Origin: Glutamicibacter uratoxydans | GTDB lineage: Bacteria > Actinomycetota > Actinomycetes > Actinomycetales > Micrococcaceae | Assembly (NCBI RefSeq): GCF_006539925.1 | Contig: NZ_BJNY01000004.1 | Coordinates: 124,001 to 188,000, forward strand | Reading direction: 5' to 3' | DNA: 64,000 nt | Program-made: the position numbers and the translations under genes | Shown: in pieces, positions 17,482 through 25,358 of the stretch | Layout of the letters: every line of letters starts with the position of its first letter | Position numbering within the stretch: position 1 is the stretch's first letter | The notes under the pieces: generated by a model | What the model was told of the DNA's origin: nothing | Seen by the model: the letters and a program-made list of their open reading frames with translations, nothing else | The model's database searches: none

Positions 17482-17900
17482 GGCTTGTCGACCACCATGT
17501 TGCTGATGCGCATGGTGCAGATGCGGCGCTGCTGCTCATCGGTGATGACGACTTCGTGGCTGGTCATGCGCCGGCCGAGCCGAATCGGGGTGGCGGTAAT
17601 GGTGATGACTCCTTCCCGCGCGCCGCGGTGGTGCGTCGCGTTCACATCGACGCCGACCACTGCCTTGCCAAAGGTGGACGCATATTTCACCGCGGCCCAT
17701 GAGCCCACTGCCTCGCCGACGGCCAGGGAGGCGCCGCCGTGCAGCAGCCCGAAGGACTGGGTATTGCCGCGCACCGGCATGGTAGCAACGACTTTCTCCA
17801 CCGATTCCTCGATGATGCGTACGCCCATTTTCCGGTCGAGCTCGCCCAGCTTGATGATCCATGGCTCGCTTGCGGCTTCGTGCTGCTCCTGATTGCTCAT
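17478..17900 (-). CDS. Hotdog-fold acyl-CoA thioesterase (PaaI/EntH-like)
   Basis: A 140-residue thioesterase with GLLHGGASLAVGEAVGSWAA, the active-site loop of the 4HBT/PaaI superfamily. It also has VGVDVNATHHRGAREG and a late TSHEVVITDE strand. It hydrolyses acyl-CoAs in the cytoplasm. The start has AAAGGA 8 bp upstream. It is divergent from paaZ with the PaaR-like operator between them, so it may be a second PAA-linked thioesterase beside the paaI gene at 23758-24204. A menaquinone-pathway DHNA-CoA thioesterase (MenI) role is an alternative, since no other candidate for that step is in the window. Confidence 0.78.
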   Translation of the reverse strand: MSNQEQHEAASEPWIIKLGELDRKMGVRIIEESVEKVVATMPVRGNTQSFGLLHGGASLAVGEAVGSWAAVKYASTFGKAVVGVDVNATHHRGAREGVITITATPIRLGRRMTSHEVVITDEQQRRICTMRISNMVVDKP

Positions 17901-17957
17901 ATCTTTGGTCCTTTGGGGTGTCGGCTATCACGCTTGGCTGTTATGGTTAACAGTAAT

Positions 17958-17975
17958 ACTGACCGACCGTTCAGG
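17958..17975 (+). promoter_or_regulatory. PaaR-type operator, site B (paaZ / thioesterase)
   Basis: ACTGACCGACCGTTCAGG is an 8+2+8 inverted repeat. It overlaps the likely paaZ -10 region (TAATACT at 17954-17960) and lies 15-32 bp before the ATG. It is the only regulatory site seen between the divergent thioesterase and paaZ genes, so it could control both. Confidence 0.78.
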
Positions 17976-17989
17976 AAGGAATTGCGTCG

Positions 17990-20110
17990 ATGACGACAGC
18001 CCAGATTGGTGTAGTACCTAGTTTCATCGCAGGACAGTGGGTTACCCCCGCCGCCGGCGGCACCGAGGTGCTTGATGCTAACACCGGTGAGCTCTTGGCC
18101 ACCGTGACCAAAGAACCCCTCGATGTCGCAGGTGCCGTGGCGTACGGACGCACCACCGGCCAGCGCGAACTTGCCAAGCTTTCACTGCACGAGCGTGCCC
18201 TGAAGCTGAAGGAACTTGCACTTCATCTGAATGCGCACCGCAAGGAACTCTACGAGATCTCCTTCAAGACCGGCGCCACCAAGATCGACTCCATGGTGGA
18301 CATCGACGGCGGCATCGGCGTGCTGTTCACCTTCTCGTCCAAGGGCCGCCGCGAATTGCCCAACAGCAATGTCATCCTCGACGGGCCGACCGAGCCGCTG
18401 AGCAAGGACGGGTCCTTCATCGGCACCCACATCTACACCGCGCTGACCGGCGTCGTCGCACAGGTCAACGCCTTCAACTTCCCGGTGTGGGGCATGCTTG
18501 AGAAGTTCGCCCCGGCCTTCATAGCCGGCGTGCCGACCATCGTCAAGCCAGCCACCCCGACCGGCTATCTCACCGAAGCTGTCGTGCGCCTGATGCTCGA
18601 CTCCGGCCTGCTGCCGGACGGCTCGCTGCAGCTGCTTTCCGGCTCGGCCCGCGATTTGATGGACCACCTGGACTACCGCGATGTCTTCGCCTTCACCGGT
18701 TCGGCCTCCACCGCCAGCAAGCTGAAGTCCCACCCGAATGTCATCGACGGCGGCGTGCGCTTCAGTGCAGAAACCGACTCGCTGAACGCCGCCATCCTGG
18801 GCCCGGATGCTGTCGAGGGCACCCCCGAGTTCGACGCCTTCATCAAGGTTGTCGTCAACGAGATGACTGCCAAGGCAGGCCAGAAGTGCACCGCCATCCG
18901 CCGCAACATCGTGCCTGCAAGCCAGGTGGATGCCGTCATCGCAGCCATCGGCAAGCGCATCGACGAGCGCGTGGTCATCGGCGATCCCCGCGTCGAGGGC
19001 GTCACCATGGGCGCTCTGGCATCCCTGGAACAGCTGCATGACGTGCGCGCCGCGGTCGAGGACATGCTGGCTGCCGGCGGCGAGCTCGCCTACGGCCGGC
19101 TGGATGCACCTGCTGTCCGCGTGGCGCCTGAGAAGGATGCAGTGGCTGAGCAGGGCGCCTTCATGTCCCCAGTGGTGCTGCGCTGGAACGATGCCAAGAA
19201 CCCGATCGTGCACTCCCGCGAAGCCTTCGGCCCGGTCAGCTCCGTGATCGGCTACGACAGCATCGAGGAAGCAGTGCAGCTGGCCGCCATGGGCTCCGGC
19301 TCGCTGGTCGCCACCGTGTGCACCAACGACCCAGGCTCAGTGCGCGCACTGAGCCTGGGCATCGCCGGCCACCACGGCCGCGTGCACATCCTGAACCGCG
19401 AAACCGCGCGTTCCACCACCGGCCACGGTTCGCCGGTGCCACACCTGGTCCACGGCGGACCAGGCCGCGCAGGCGGCGGCGAGGAGCTGGGCGGCATCCG
19501 CTCGGTCAAGCACCACATGCAGCGCACCGCCGTACAGGGTTCGCCGAACATGATTACCGCCCTGACCGGCGTGTGGCACACCGGCGCCGCCCAGCAGCTG
19601 GCAGGCGCCGAGGAGTTCGGCGGCAAGGCGGAGAACGTGCATCCGTTCCGCAAGTCGCTGGCTGAGCTGAAGATCGGCGACGGCTTCGCCTCGCCGCTGC
19701 GCGAAGTGACGCTGGAAGACATCACCGCTTTCGCCAACGAAACCGGAGATACCTTCTACGCCCACACCAACCAGAAGGCCGCCGAAGCCAACCCGTTCTT
19801 CCCGGGCATCGTAGCCCACGGCTACCTGCTGGTTTCCTGGGCTGCCGGACTGTTCGTCCAGCCAGCTCCGGGTCCGGTGCTTGCCAACTACGGCCTGGAG
19901 AACCTGCGCTTCATTACCCCTGTGGCGGCCGGCGACTCGATCCGCGTCACTTTGACCGCCAAGAAGATCACCCCGCGCGTCACCGACGAATACGGAGAGG
20001 TCGCTTGGGACGCCGTGCTGAACAACCAGAACGGCGAACTGGTCGCAACCTATGACGTGCTGACCCTGGTGGAGAAGACCGACTCCACCTATGCCAACTG
20101 GGAAGGCTAA
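17990..20110 (+). CDS. paaZ: PaaZ: oxepin-CoA hydrolase / 3-oxo-5,6-dehydrosuberyl-CoA semialdehyde dehydrogenase
   Basis: A 706-residue bifunctional ring-opening enzyme. Residues 1-530 are an aldehyde dehydrogenase with FNFPVWGMLEKFAPAFIAG, catalytic E261 (FSAET) and C300 (AGQKC). Residues about 560-706 are an (R)-specific MaoC-type hydratase with ETGDTFYAHTN and FFPGIVAHGYL, which opens oxepin-CoA. Fusion of the two avoids release of the reactive semialdehyde. The length matches full PaaZ (about 680-700). It is transcribed alone from operator site B and is closed by the hairpin at 20131-20174. Confidence 0.95.
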   Translation: MTTAQIGVVPSFIAGQWVTPAAGGTEVLDANTGELLATVTKEPLDVAGAVAYGRTTGQRELAKLSLHERALKLKELALHLNAHRKELYEISFKTGATKIDSMVDIDGGIGVLFTFSSKGRRELPNSNVILDGPTEPLSKDGSFIGTHIYTALTGVVAQVNAFNFPVWGMLEKFAPAFIAGVPTIVKPATPTGYLTEAVVRLMLDSGLLPDGSLQLLSGSARDLMDHLDYRDVFAFTGSASTASKLKSHPNVIDGGVRFSAETDSLNAAILGPDAVEGTPEFDAFIKVVVNEMTAKAGQKCTAIRRNIVPASQVDAVIAAIGKRIDERVVIGDPRVEGVTMGALASLEQLHDVRAAVEDMLAAGGELAYGRLDAPAVRVAPEKDAVAEQGAFMSPVVLRWNDAKNPIVHSREAFGPVSSVIGYDSIEEAVQLAAMGSGSLVATVCTNDPGSVRALSLGIAGHHGRVHILNRETARSTTGHGSPVPHLVHGGPGRAGGGEELGGIRSVKHHMQRTAVQGSPNMITALTGVWHTGAAQQLAGAEEFGGKAENVHPFRKSLAELKIGDGFASPLREVTLEDITAFANETGDTFYAHTNQKAAEANPFFPGIVAHGYLLVSWAAGLFVQPAPGPVLANYGLENLRFITPVAAGDSIRVTLTAKKITPRVTDEYGEVAWDAVLNNQNGELVATYDVLTLVEKTDSTYANWEG

Positions 20111-20130
20111 AACCCAGCCCGAACAGCCGT

Positions 20131-20174
20131 AGGCTCCGCTTGGCAGCAGTGTGAACTGCTGCCAAGCGGAGCCT
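20131..20174 (+). terminator. Terminator after paaZ
   Basis: A perfect 20-bp stem (20131-20150 with 20155-20174) with a GTGA tetraloop, 20 bp after the paaZ stop. Confidence 0.88.
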
Positions 20175-20369
20175 TTGCCGTTAGCACTAGCAATGGGGCT
20201 GCGTTGAAACAGGTGGTTGCCTGCTTCACGGCGTTCTCGATTCAGTGATGCAGCGAGGAAACCGCGGTAAGGTTCCACCATCAAGCTGCTCAATGCAGTT
20301 CCGTTTCGCGAAGTTCGAGGGGCGGCAATTCATCTGGCCGCTGGGAAAGGACGGGAGGTGTTCACTGCG

Positions 20370-20777
20370 ATGAAAATTCCAAGAATTCGCTTGCAGGTAG
20401 ATGCCATGGAGGAGCCCTTTCAAGAGAACCTGCAGGGGGACGAGCCTGAAGAGAATCTCAGGTACCCAATGGATGCTCCGTTCGGCGTTGCCAGCACCGC
20501 GTGGGCCACGATGTTCGACGTGCGGATTGGCTACCGCGCGATCTTCTTTCCCTCCCAATTCGAGAGGACTGGCGACTTGTTCTCTATAAGGATCAAGTCG
20601 CCGGGCTTTGTCGAAACGGACCCGAGATTCATCGGAAAGCAGTGCATAGAAATGGAAGAGTTCGATGAGCTGGCGGCACGGGCGGCGGTAGGCGATATCG
20701 TGGCAAGCAGCGGCCGCCTGACATTTCAGGGTGCGATGCGTGCGCTGGAGAAGTACTTCCATATCGATGACCCGTAG
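20370..20777 (+). CDS. Hypothetical protein
   Basis: A 135-residue protein I do not recognise. GGAGG lies 11 bp before the ATG at 20370. An upstream GTG at 20358 overlaps that site, and an internal ATG at 20403 is another option. It is acidic near the N-terminus (EEPFQENLQGDEPEEN) and has no signal peptide or membrane segment. Codon usage is less GC-biased than its neighbours (ATA, AGG and AGA occur), which suggests a recently gained or weakly expressed gene. An antisense frame (20226-20792) is open too but has poorer composition. It lies between two terminators, so it is monocistronic. Confidence 0.55.
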   Translation: MKIPRIRLQVDAMEEPFQENLQGDEPEENLRYPMDAPFGVASTAWATMFDVRIGYRAIFFPSQFERTGDLFSIRIKSPGFVETDPRFIGKQCIEMEEFDELAARAAVGDIVASSGRLTFQGAMRALEKYFHIDDP

Positions 20778-20791
20778 CCGTAGGACAAACA

Positions 20792-20821
20792 AAAGGCACC
20801 AGCTGTGAAGCTGGTGCCTTT
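20792..20821. terminator. Bidirectional terminator (hypothetical gene / pnuC-like gene)
   Basis: A 13-bp perfect stem (20792-20804 with 20809-20821), GTGA loop and A/T ends, between convergent genes. Confidence 0.85.
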
Positions 20822-20840
20822 GCGCGGTGTGAGGGGAAAA

Positions 20841-21569
20841 CTACTTTTTGTTCTTCTCGTTGAGCTTGTCCAAGGCGGCCTTGGCTGCCGCCTGAAGCGC
20901 GAGTTCTTCTTCTGTCGGTTCGGTCTCAGAGGCCGCTGCAGGAAGGCCGCGCCACAGGAAGAATCCGTAGAGCGCCGCGATGGCGGTGAAGACCTGGAGG
21001 CCAAGCATGCCGAGCACGGGGTTCAAAATGAAGTAGACAACGACGTTGACGATGGCGCCGACGGCCAGCAACAGCCAGCCTGCGCGCACGCCGCGGGCGA
21101 TCAGCACGAAGGAGGCAAATAGCACTGCCTCGGCAAAGTACATGACCCAGATTTCCTTGGTCGCGCTCAGGTAGGTGCCGCTGATCAAGAAGACGTTGAA
21201 GCGCAGCGCCACCAGCAGGATGACCCCGGCAATGAGGCCGACGACTGCGGTGATGGTCAGCGGGGATTTGGTGACCTTGCGGATGAACTTCCCCTTGAGC
21301 TCGAAGCGGGAGAAGCGCCACAGCCCGAAGATCGCCAGCAGCAGCAGCGGAATGCCGTAGAACAGGGCGAAGAGGTCGTACTTCATGGCGTTGATGATTG
21401 GACCGGCGAAGACCGCCATGATCAAAGCCCACCAGCCGAGGTCGTTGCGGTGCGCCAGCAGGAAGGCAGAGATCACCACGAACAGTGCGCTGACTGCATA
21501 GAGCACGATCTGGACGCCAGAATCGGTGCTCAAATTCAGCTGGAAAAGACTATCTAAAATTTGTTCCAC
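20841..21569 (-). CDS. PnuC-like nicotinamide mononucleotide/vitamin transporter
   Basis: A 242-residue membrane protein with about seven helices. These include a paired-helix pattern (W46-W47 ALIMAVFAGPIINAMKYDLFALFY) and a late FTAIAALYGFFLWRG helix, matching the PnuC facilitator family. PnuC relatives take up nicotinamide riboside, riboflavin or thiamine, and the substrate here is not set by the sequence. The C-terminal tail is charged and alanine-rich. The GTG start at 21569 has AAGAAG upstream. The ~135-bp leader contains no riboswitch class I recognise. Confidence 0.68.
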   Translation of the reverse strand: MEQILDSLFQLNLSTDSGVQIVLYAVSALFVVISAFLLAHRNDLGWWALIMAVFAGPIINAMKYDLFALFYGIPLLLLAIFGLWRFSRFELKGKFIRKVTKSPLTITAVVGLIAGVILLVALRFNVFLISGTYLSATKEIWVMYFAEAVLFASFVLIARGVRAGWLLLAVGAIVNVVVYFILNPVLGMLGLQVFTAIAALYGFFLWRGLPAAASETEPTEEELALQAAAKAALDKLNEKNKK

Positions 21570-21706
21570 AATGCTTCTTTAGGTCAGTTGAATATGGCTC
21601 GACGGGCGCGCAAGGCACCGATACGATGCTAGCTGTGAATCCTGTGAGGAGCACAAGTTAATTCGCCTTGACCCCGGTTCAGCCGGTGCGAGTTAGCTCA
21701 CAACGC

Positions 21707-21740
21707 ATCAATGCCCCGGCTAGGTGGCCGGGGCATTGAT
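21707..21740 (-). terminator. Terminator after paaR
   Basis: A perfect 14-bp stem (21707-21720 with 21727-21740) with a 6-base loop, 2 bp beyond the paaR stop. It ends the paaI-paaK-paaR operon and insulates the pnuC-like gene. Confidence 0.85.
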
Positions 21741-21742
21741 GG

Positions 21743-22357
21743 CTAGTGCTTGGGGTGCAACCCGTCGAAGAGCAACGTGATCGCGTGGTTTTCCAGCGTT
21801 ACGGCGTCGATCGGACCATCGAGGCGGTACCAGTCCACGACCGAGTTGATCATTCCGAACAGCAGGCGGGCAGTGGACCGGGGCTCTAGATCCTGGCGGA
21901 TCTGCCCGTCCTGCTGGGCTAGCAGCACCAGTTCGGAGAGCTGGCGGTCCATCTCGCGCCGGCGCTGCAGGGCTGTGCGCTCCAGCTCGGTGTTCCCGCG
22001 CAGCCGCAGCAGCAGGGTGACGTAGGCGCGCTTGGCGATTAGGATGCGCACGGTGGAGCGAAGGAAGAATTCCAAGCGCTCTTCTGCGCTGCCCTCGTGC
22101 TTGTTGACCTCGTCGATCATCGATTCCAGCGGAATCAGCGCCTCGTCGAGCGCCAGACGCAAGAGGTCTTCTTTGGAAGGGACGTGGTGGTAAATCGCGG
22201 ACTTGCTGATCCCTAGGCGATCAGCGAGCTTACCCATTGAAGTGGCATCGTAGCCGTGCTCATTGAACGCCTCGACGGCGATCTGCAGAACGGTTTCCTG
22301 GTCGTAGCCGGGACGGCCTCGTTTGGCTGGCTGTGTCACTGTGTGGGTAGATTCCAT
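21743..22357 (-). CDS. paaR: TetR-family regulator, probable PaaR repressor
   Basis: A 204-residue TetR/AcrR protein. The helix-turn-helix is at about residues 40-59 (SMGKLADRLGISKSAIYHHV) and the C-terminal domain (about 80-204) is a helical ligand-binding region. As the third gene of paaI-paaK-paaR it fits PaaR, which is relieved by phenylacetyl-CoA in studied bacteria. Four 18-bp inverted repeats in front of paa units are its likely sites, including the one before its own operon, so it is probably autoregulated. The arginine-rich N-terminus (KRGRPG) is AT-hook-like and common in the family. Confidence 0.87.
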   Translation of the reverse strand: MESTHTVTQPAKRGRPGYDQETVLQIAVEAFNEHGYDATSMGKLADRLGISKSAIYHHVPSKEDLLRLALDEALIPLESMIDEVNKHEGSAEERLEFFLRSTVRILIAKRAYVTLLLRLRGNTELERTALQRRREMDRQLSELVLLAQQDGQIRQDLEPRSTARLLFGMINSVVDWYRLDGPIDAVTLENHAITLLFDGLHPKH

Positions 22358-22388
22358 AACTCCTCGATTATTCCACGTCCCTTTCCAA

Positions 22389-23708
22389 TTAGTTGTTGCG
22401 CAGGTCGTAGATGCGCTTGAGCTTGCCCATGGAGCGCTCCAGGGACTCCGGCTCGACCACGTCGATCGCGCAGGAGGAGCCCACGTGGATCTTGATCAGC
22501 TTGGCAAGCTGCTTGGCGGCGTTGACGCAGTCCTCGGAGCTGGCATCCGCGCGGCGCTCCACCTTGACCGCCAGCTGGTCCATGCGGTCCGGGCGGGTGA
22601 GCACCAGCTGGAAGTGCGGCGAGAGGGCCGGCACCTTGAGGATCAGCTCCTCGATCTGGCTTGGGAACAGGTTCACGCCGCGCAGGATGATCATGTCATC
22701 GCTGCGCCCGGTGATGCGGCCCATGCGGCGGTGGCCAGGGCGGGAGGTGCCGGGCAGCAGTCGGGTTAGGTCGTGGGTGCGGTAGCGGATGATCGGCAGG
22801 GCCTGCTTGGTTAGCGAGGTGAAGACCAGTTCGCCGTGCTCGCCGTCCGGCAGCACCTTGGTCTCGTCGAAGGCGTCGAGGATCTCCGGGCGGAAGTGGT
22901 CCTCCCAGATGTGGCTGCCGTCCTTGCGATCGTTGGACTCGCCGGCCACGCCCGGGCCCATGACCTCGGACAGGCCGTAGATGTCGCAGGCGTCGATGTC
23001 GAACATCTCTTCAAGCTCGTGGCGCATTTCCTCGGTCCACGGCTCGGCACCCAGCACTGCCACCTTCAGCGAGGTGGCGCGCGGGTCAAGGCCCATGCGC
23101 TGCATGGCGTCGCCGATGGTCAGCAGGTAGGTGGGGGTGCACAGGATGGCATCCGGGGCGAAGTCCTTGATCAGCGTGATCTGCTTTTCGGTCTGGCCGC
23201 CGGACATTGGGATCACGGTGGTGCCCAGGCGCTCGGCCGCTGCGTGCGCGCCCAGGCCGCCGGTGAACAGGCCGTAGCCGTAGGCGTTGTGGACCTTCCA
23301 GCCCGGCTTGACGCCCGACAGGCGCAGGCAGCGTGCACCGAGCTTGGCCCAGTCGTCCAGGTCCTGCTGGGTGTAGCCGACCACGGTGGCGCGTCCTGTG
23401 GTGCCCGATGAAGCGTGGATGCGCACTACCTCATGCTGCGGCACAGCAAACATGCCAAAGGGGTAAGTCTTGCGCAGGTCTTCCTTCTCGGTGAACGGGA
23501 AGATCTTCAGGTCGTCCAGAACCTTCAGGTCGTTCGGGTGCACGCCGGCGTTGTCGTACTTTTCCTTGTAGTACGGCACGTTGTTGTAGGCGTGGTGGAG
23601 GGTTTCCTTCAAGCGGGTGAGCTGGATCGATTCGATCTCGTCGCGGCTCATCATTTCTTCTGGATCCAGCGGATTCGGCAGCGAATCGCGATCAGTGTTC
23701 TGGGACAT
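22389..23708 (-). CDS. paaK: Phenylacetate-CoA ligase PaaK
   Basis: A 439-residue AMP-forming ligase that converts phenylacetate, ATP and CoA to phenylacetyl-CoA, the entry step of the pathway. Motifs are HASSGTTGRATVVGYT (about residues 98-113), YGLSEVMGPGVA (about 243-254), YRTHDLTRLLPGT and the hinge GRITGRSDDMIILRGVNLFPSQIE. The length is that of PaaK (about 430-440). It lies between paaI (50 bp upstream) and paaR (31 bp downstream). Confidence 0.96.
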   Translation of the reverse strand: MSQNTDRDSLPNPLDPEEMMSRDEIESIQLTRLKETLHHAYNNVPYYKEKYDNAGVHPNDLKVLDDLKIFPFTEKEDLRKTYPFGMFAVPQHEVVRIHASSGTTGRATVVGYTQQDLDDWAKLGARCLRLSGVKPGWKVHNAYGYGLFTGGLGAHAAAERLGTTVIPMSGGQTEKQITLIKDFAPDAILCTPTYLLTIGDAMQRMGLDPRATSLKVAVLGAEPWTEEMRHELEEMFDIDACDIYGLSEVMGPGVAGESNDRKDGSHIWEDHFRPEILDAFDETKVLPDGEHGELVFTSLTKQALPIIRYRTHDLTRLLPGTSRPGHRRMGRITGRSDDMIILRGVNLFPSQIEELILKVPALSPHFQLVLTRPDRMDQLAVKVERRADASSEDCVNAAKQLAKLIKIHVGSSCAIDVVEPESLERSMGKLKRIYDLRNN

Positions 23709-23757
23709 GCTCGTTCTTTCGTGTGGGTGTGGCGAGTTGGTGCGGCAGCCGTGTGGC

Positions 23758-24204
23758 TCAGCGGCTCTGCGGCTTGGGGACGGTGCGCGAGCGTCCGCGG
23801 AATTCGGCGATGGTTTCAGCCGTGCCGTCGGGGCGTTCCTGGGTGATGGTGATGTCGTAGATGCCGCTGCGGCCCTGCTGCGAAACGCGGCGGGCGTTGG
23901 CTGTCAGCAGTCGGCCCGGGATGCCCGGCTTGAGGAAATTGATGTCCACTCCGGAAGCGACGGTGATGGTCTCATCCGAGCCCTCGGCTGGATTGCAGCT
24001 CAGGGCGAAGGCGGTGTCGGCGAAGGCGAAGATCATTCCGCCGTGGGCAATGCCGAATCCATTGAGCATTTCCTGTCTCAATGTCATGGTGATGACGGCC
24101 TTGCCGTCGGAGACTTCTACGACCTGGATCCCCATCCATTCGGAGGCGTAGTCGTTTTCGAGAATTGCGTGAGGCAGCGGCTTTTCAACCTGTGTTTCGC
24201 TCAT
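23758..24204 (-). CDS. paaI: Phenylacetyl-CoA thioesterase PaaI
   Basis: A 148-residue hotdog thioesterase that hydrolyses stalled ring-hydroxylated CoA esters to release CoA. The active-site loop is GIAHGGMIFAFADTAFALSCN, followed by VASGVDINFLKPGIPG. It is the first gene of paaI-paaK-paaR. Upstream lie a TTGACT-17-TTACCT promoter and operator site C. Confidence 0.92.
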   Translation of the reverse strand: MSETQVEKPLPHAILENDYASEWMGIQVVEVSDGKAVITMTLRQEMLNGFGIAHGGMIFAFADTAFALSCNPAEGSDETITVASGVDINFLKPGIPGRLLTANARRVSQQGRSGIYDITITQERPDGTAETIAEFRGRSRTVPKPQSR

Positions 24205-24227
24205 TGAGTTCCTTCGCCGATTTATTT

Positions 24228-24245
24228 ACCGAACGATCATTAGGT
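24228..24245 (-). promoter_or_regulatory. PaaR-type operator, site C (paaI-paaK-paaR)
   Basis: ACCGAACGATCATTAGGT on the plus strand is an 8+2+8 inverted repeat, set in the extended TTACC...GGTAA palindrome. It overlaps the -10 (TTACCT, minus strand, 24247-24242) of the paaI promoter. Confidence 0.75.
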
Positions 24246-24270
24246 AATAACAAAATGTGAGCTAAGTCAA
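24242..24270 (-). promoter_or_regulatory. Promoter of paaI-paaK-paaR
   Basis: On the minus strand a -35 TTGACT (24270-24265) is separated by 17 bp from a -10 TTACCT (24247-24242). This is a good sigma-70-type match placed just before operator C. Confidence 0.65.
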
Positions 24271-24271
24271 G
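24256..24271 (-). promoter_or_regulatory. CRP/GlxR-like site overlapping the paaI -35
   Basis: TGTGAGCTAAGTCAAG matches the actinobacterial GlxR/CRP consensus TGTGA-NNTANN-TCACA except in the last bases. It covers the -35 element, a position that would allow carbon-source control of phenylacetate use. Confidence 0.45.
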
Positions 24272-24320
24272 TTTCGGACAGCTATCGTCTACATGATGGG
24301 CGCGAAGGAAGCAAAAAGTC

Positions 24321-25334
24321 TTAGGCGCCGAAAAGATCCTTGTGCAGCGCGAGGATGAAGGGCTCCTTGGTCCGGTTGTAGTCCATGACTAGGCCGTTCT
24401 CTCCATCGGAAGCAGCCAGTGCCGCGGCGGCTTCACGCTTGACTGCCGCATAGGCGGCGCGGTCGGCGGCATCGGTGCGCAGGTGGTCGCGGAAGAGCAG
24501 CATGCGCAGATATTCCGGGCTGCCCGGGTTGAAGATGTGGATGTTGGCCGGCGCCAGATTCGTTGCTTCGCCCGGCTTGAACATGCGGTGCGCGTACCAG
24601 CCAGGTTCGCGGTGCCAAAAGACCAGTCCGGCTGCGCGCAGTTGGGGAACATAGCGATCTTCGTCATCAGCATCGGGCACGATCAGGGTGACGTCGATGA
24701 TCGGCTTGGCGGGCAGGCCCAAGACCGAGGTGGAGCCGGTGTGCTCTATGGCAAGAGCCGAGGCTCCCAGCGCCGCGGCGATGACTTGGCGGATGTCTGC
24801 AAAGTCCTGGCCCCAGCGTGCTTGGGGCTCAACGATCTTCACCAGACCGCGGGAGAGCGCGCCGTCGACCTCCTCATAGCGGGGGTCTTCGGTGGGCTGT
24901 TCAAGCAACAGCTGCGAGTGGGGCAGGGTGCACAGGTAGCGCTGGGTGCCCGGCCAGCGTGGATCGGCGGCCGAATCTGAAATGACGCAGCCGATGGCGC
25001 GGTAGAACTCGATGGCGTCGTCGTCGGTGGTGGCCCACACCGCCTTGCGATAGCTGGCGCGCAGCTCATTCATCAGCCGGGATGCCAGGCCCTGCTGGCG
25101 GTGCCCGGGCAGCACCGCAAGATATTCCACGCACAGCGCGTAGGCATCGCTGTGGCGGTAGGCGGCCAGGGCGATGACCTGCTCTTCCTCATCGAAGCAG
25201 ACGAGGACGAGCAGGCCCGCGCAGTGGTCGAATAATCCTTGCAGGGCCGGTTCGTCCACTGGGTCGGCGGCCAGCGCCAGCAGTTCGCGCACTGCCGGAT
25301 CTTCGCGGTAGTCGTTGATCTGAATGTGGCGCAT
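24321..25334 (-). CDS. GNAT acetyltransferase - GrpB (UPF0157) fusion protein
   Basis: A 337-residue two-domain protein. Residues 1-145 are a GNAT fold, with VEYLAVLPGHRQQGLASRLMNEL matching the acetyl-CoA-binding motif A and a DDAIEFYRAIGC motif B. Residues about 160-337 are a GrpB/UPF0157 nucleotidyltransferase-like domain with EHTGSTSVLGLPAKPIIDV and NIHIFNPGSPEYLRMLLFRDHLR. Neither substrate is known. Fusion suggests the two activities act on the same small molecule. It lies 24 bp after oligopeptidase B, probably cotranscribed. Confidence 0.85.
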   Translation of the reverse strand: MRHIQINDYREDPAVRELLALAADPVDEPALQGLFDHCAGLLVLVCFDEEEQVIALAAYRHSDAYALCVEYLAVLPGHRQQGLASRLMNELRASYRKAVWATTDDDAIEFYRAIGCVISDSAADPRWPGTQRYLCTLPHSQLLLEQPTEDPRYEEVDGALSRGLVKIVEPQARWGQDFADIRQVIAAALGASALAIEHTGSTSVLGLPAKPIIDVTLIVPDADDEDRYVPQLRAAGLVFWHREPGWYAHRMFKPGEATNLAPANIHIFNPGSPEYLRMLLFRDHLRTDAADRAAYAAVKREAAAALAASDGENGLVMDYNRTKEPFILALHKDLFGA

Positions 25335-25358
25335 GGCCGCCTTCCTAGTGGTGGTTGC

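Noticed and set aside
18182-19213. 343-codon frame antisense to paaZ
   Set aside because: A high-GC shadow frame rich in H, G and V. The sense strand carries intact catalytic motifs.
20226-20792. 188-codon frame antisense to the hypothetical gene at 20370
   Set aside because: It has no initiation site, and it would read through the terminator at 20792-20821. The plus frame has an RBS and better codon pattern.
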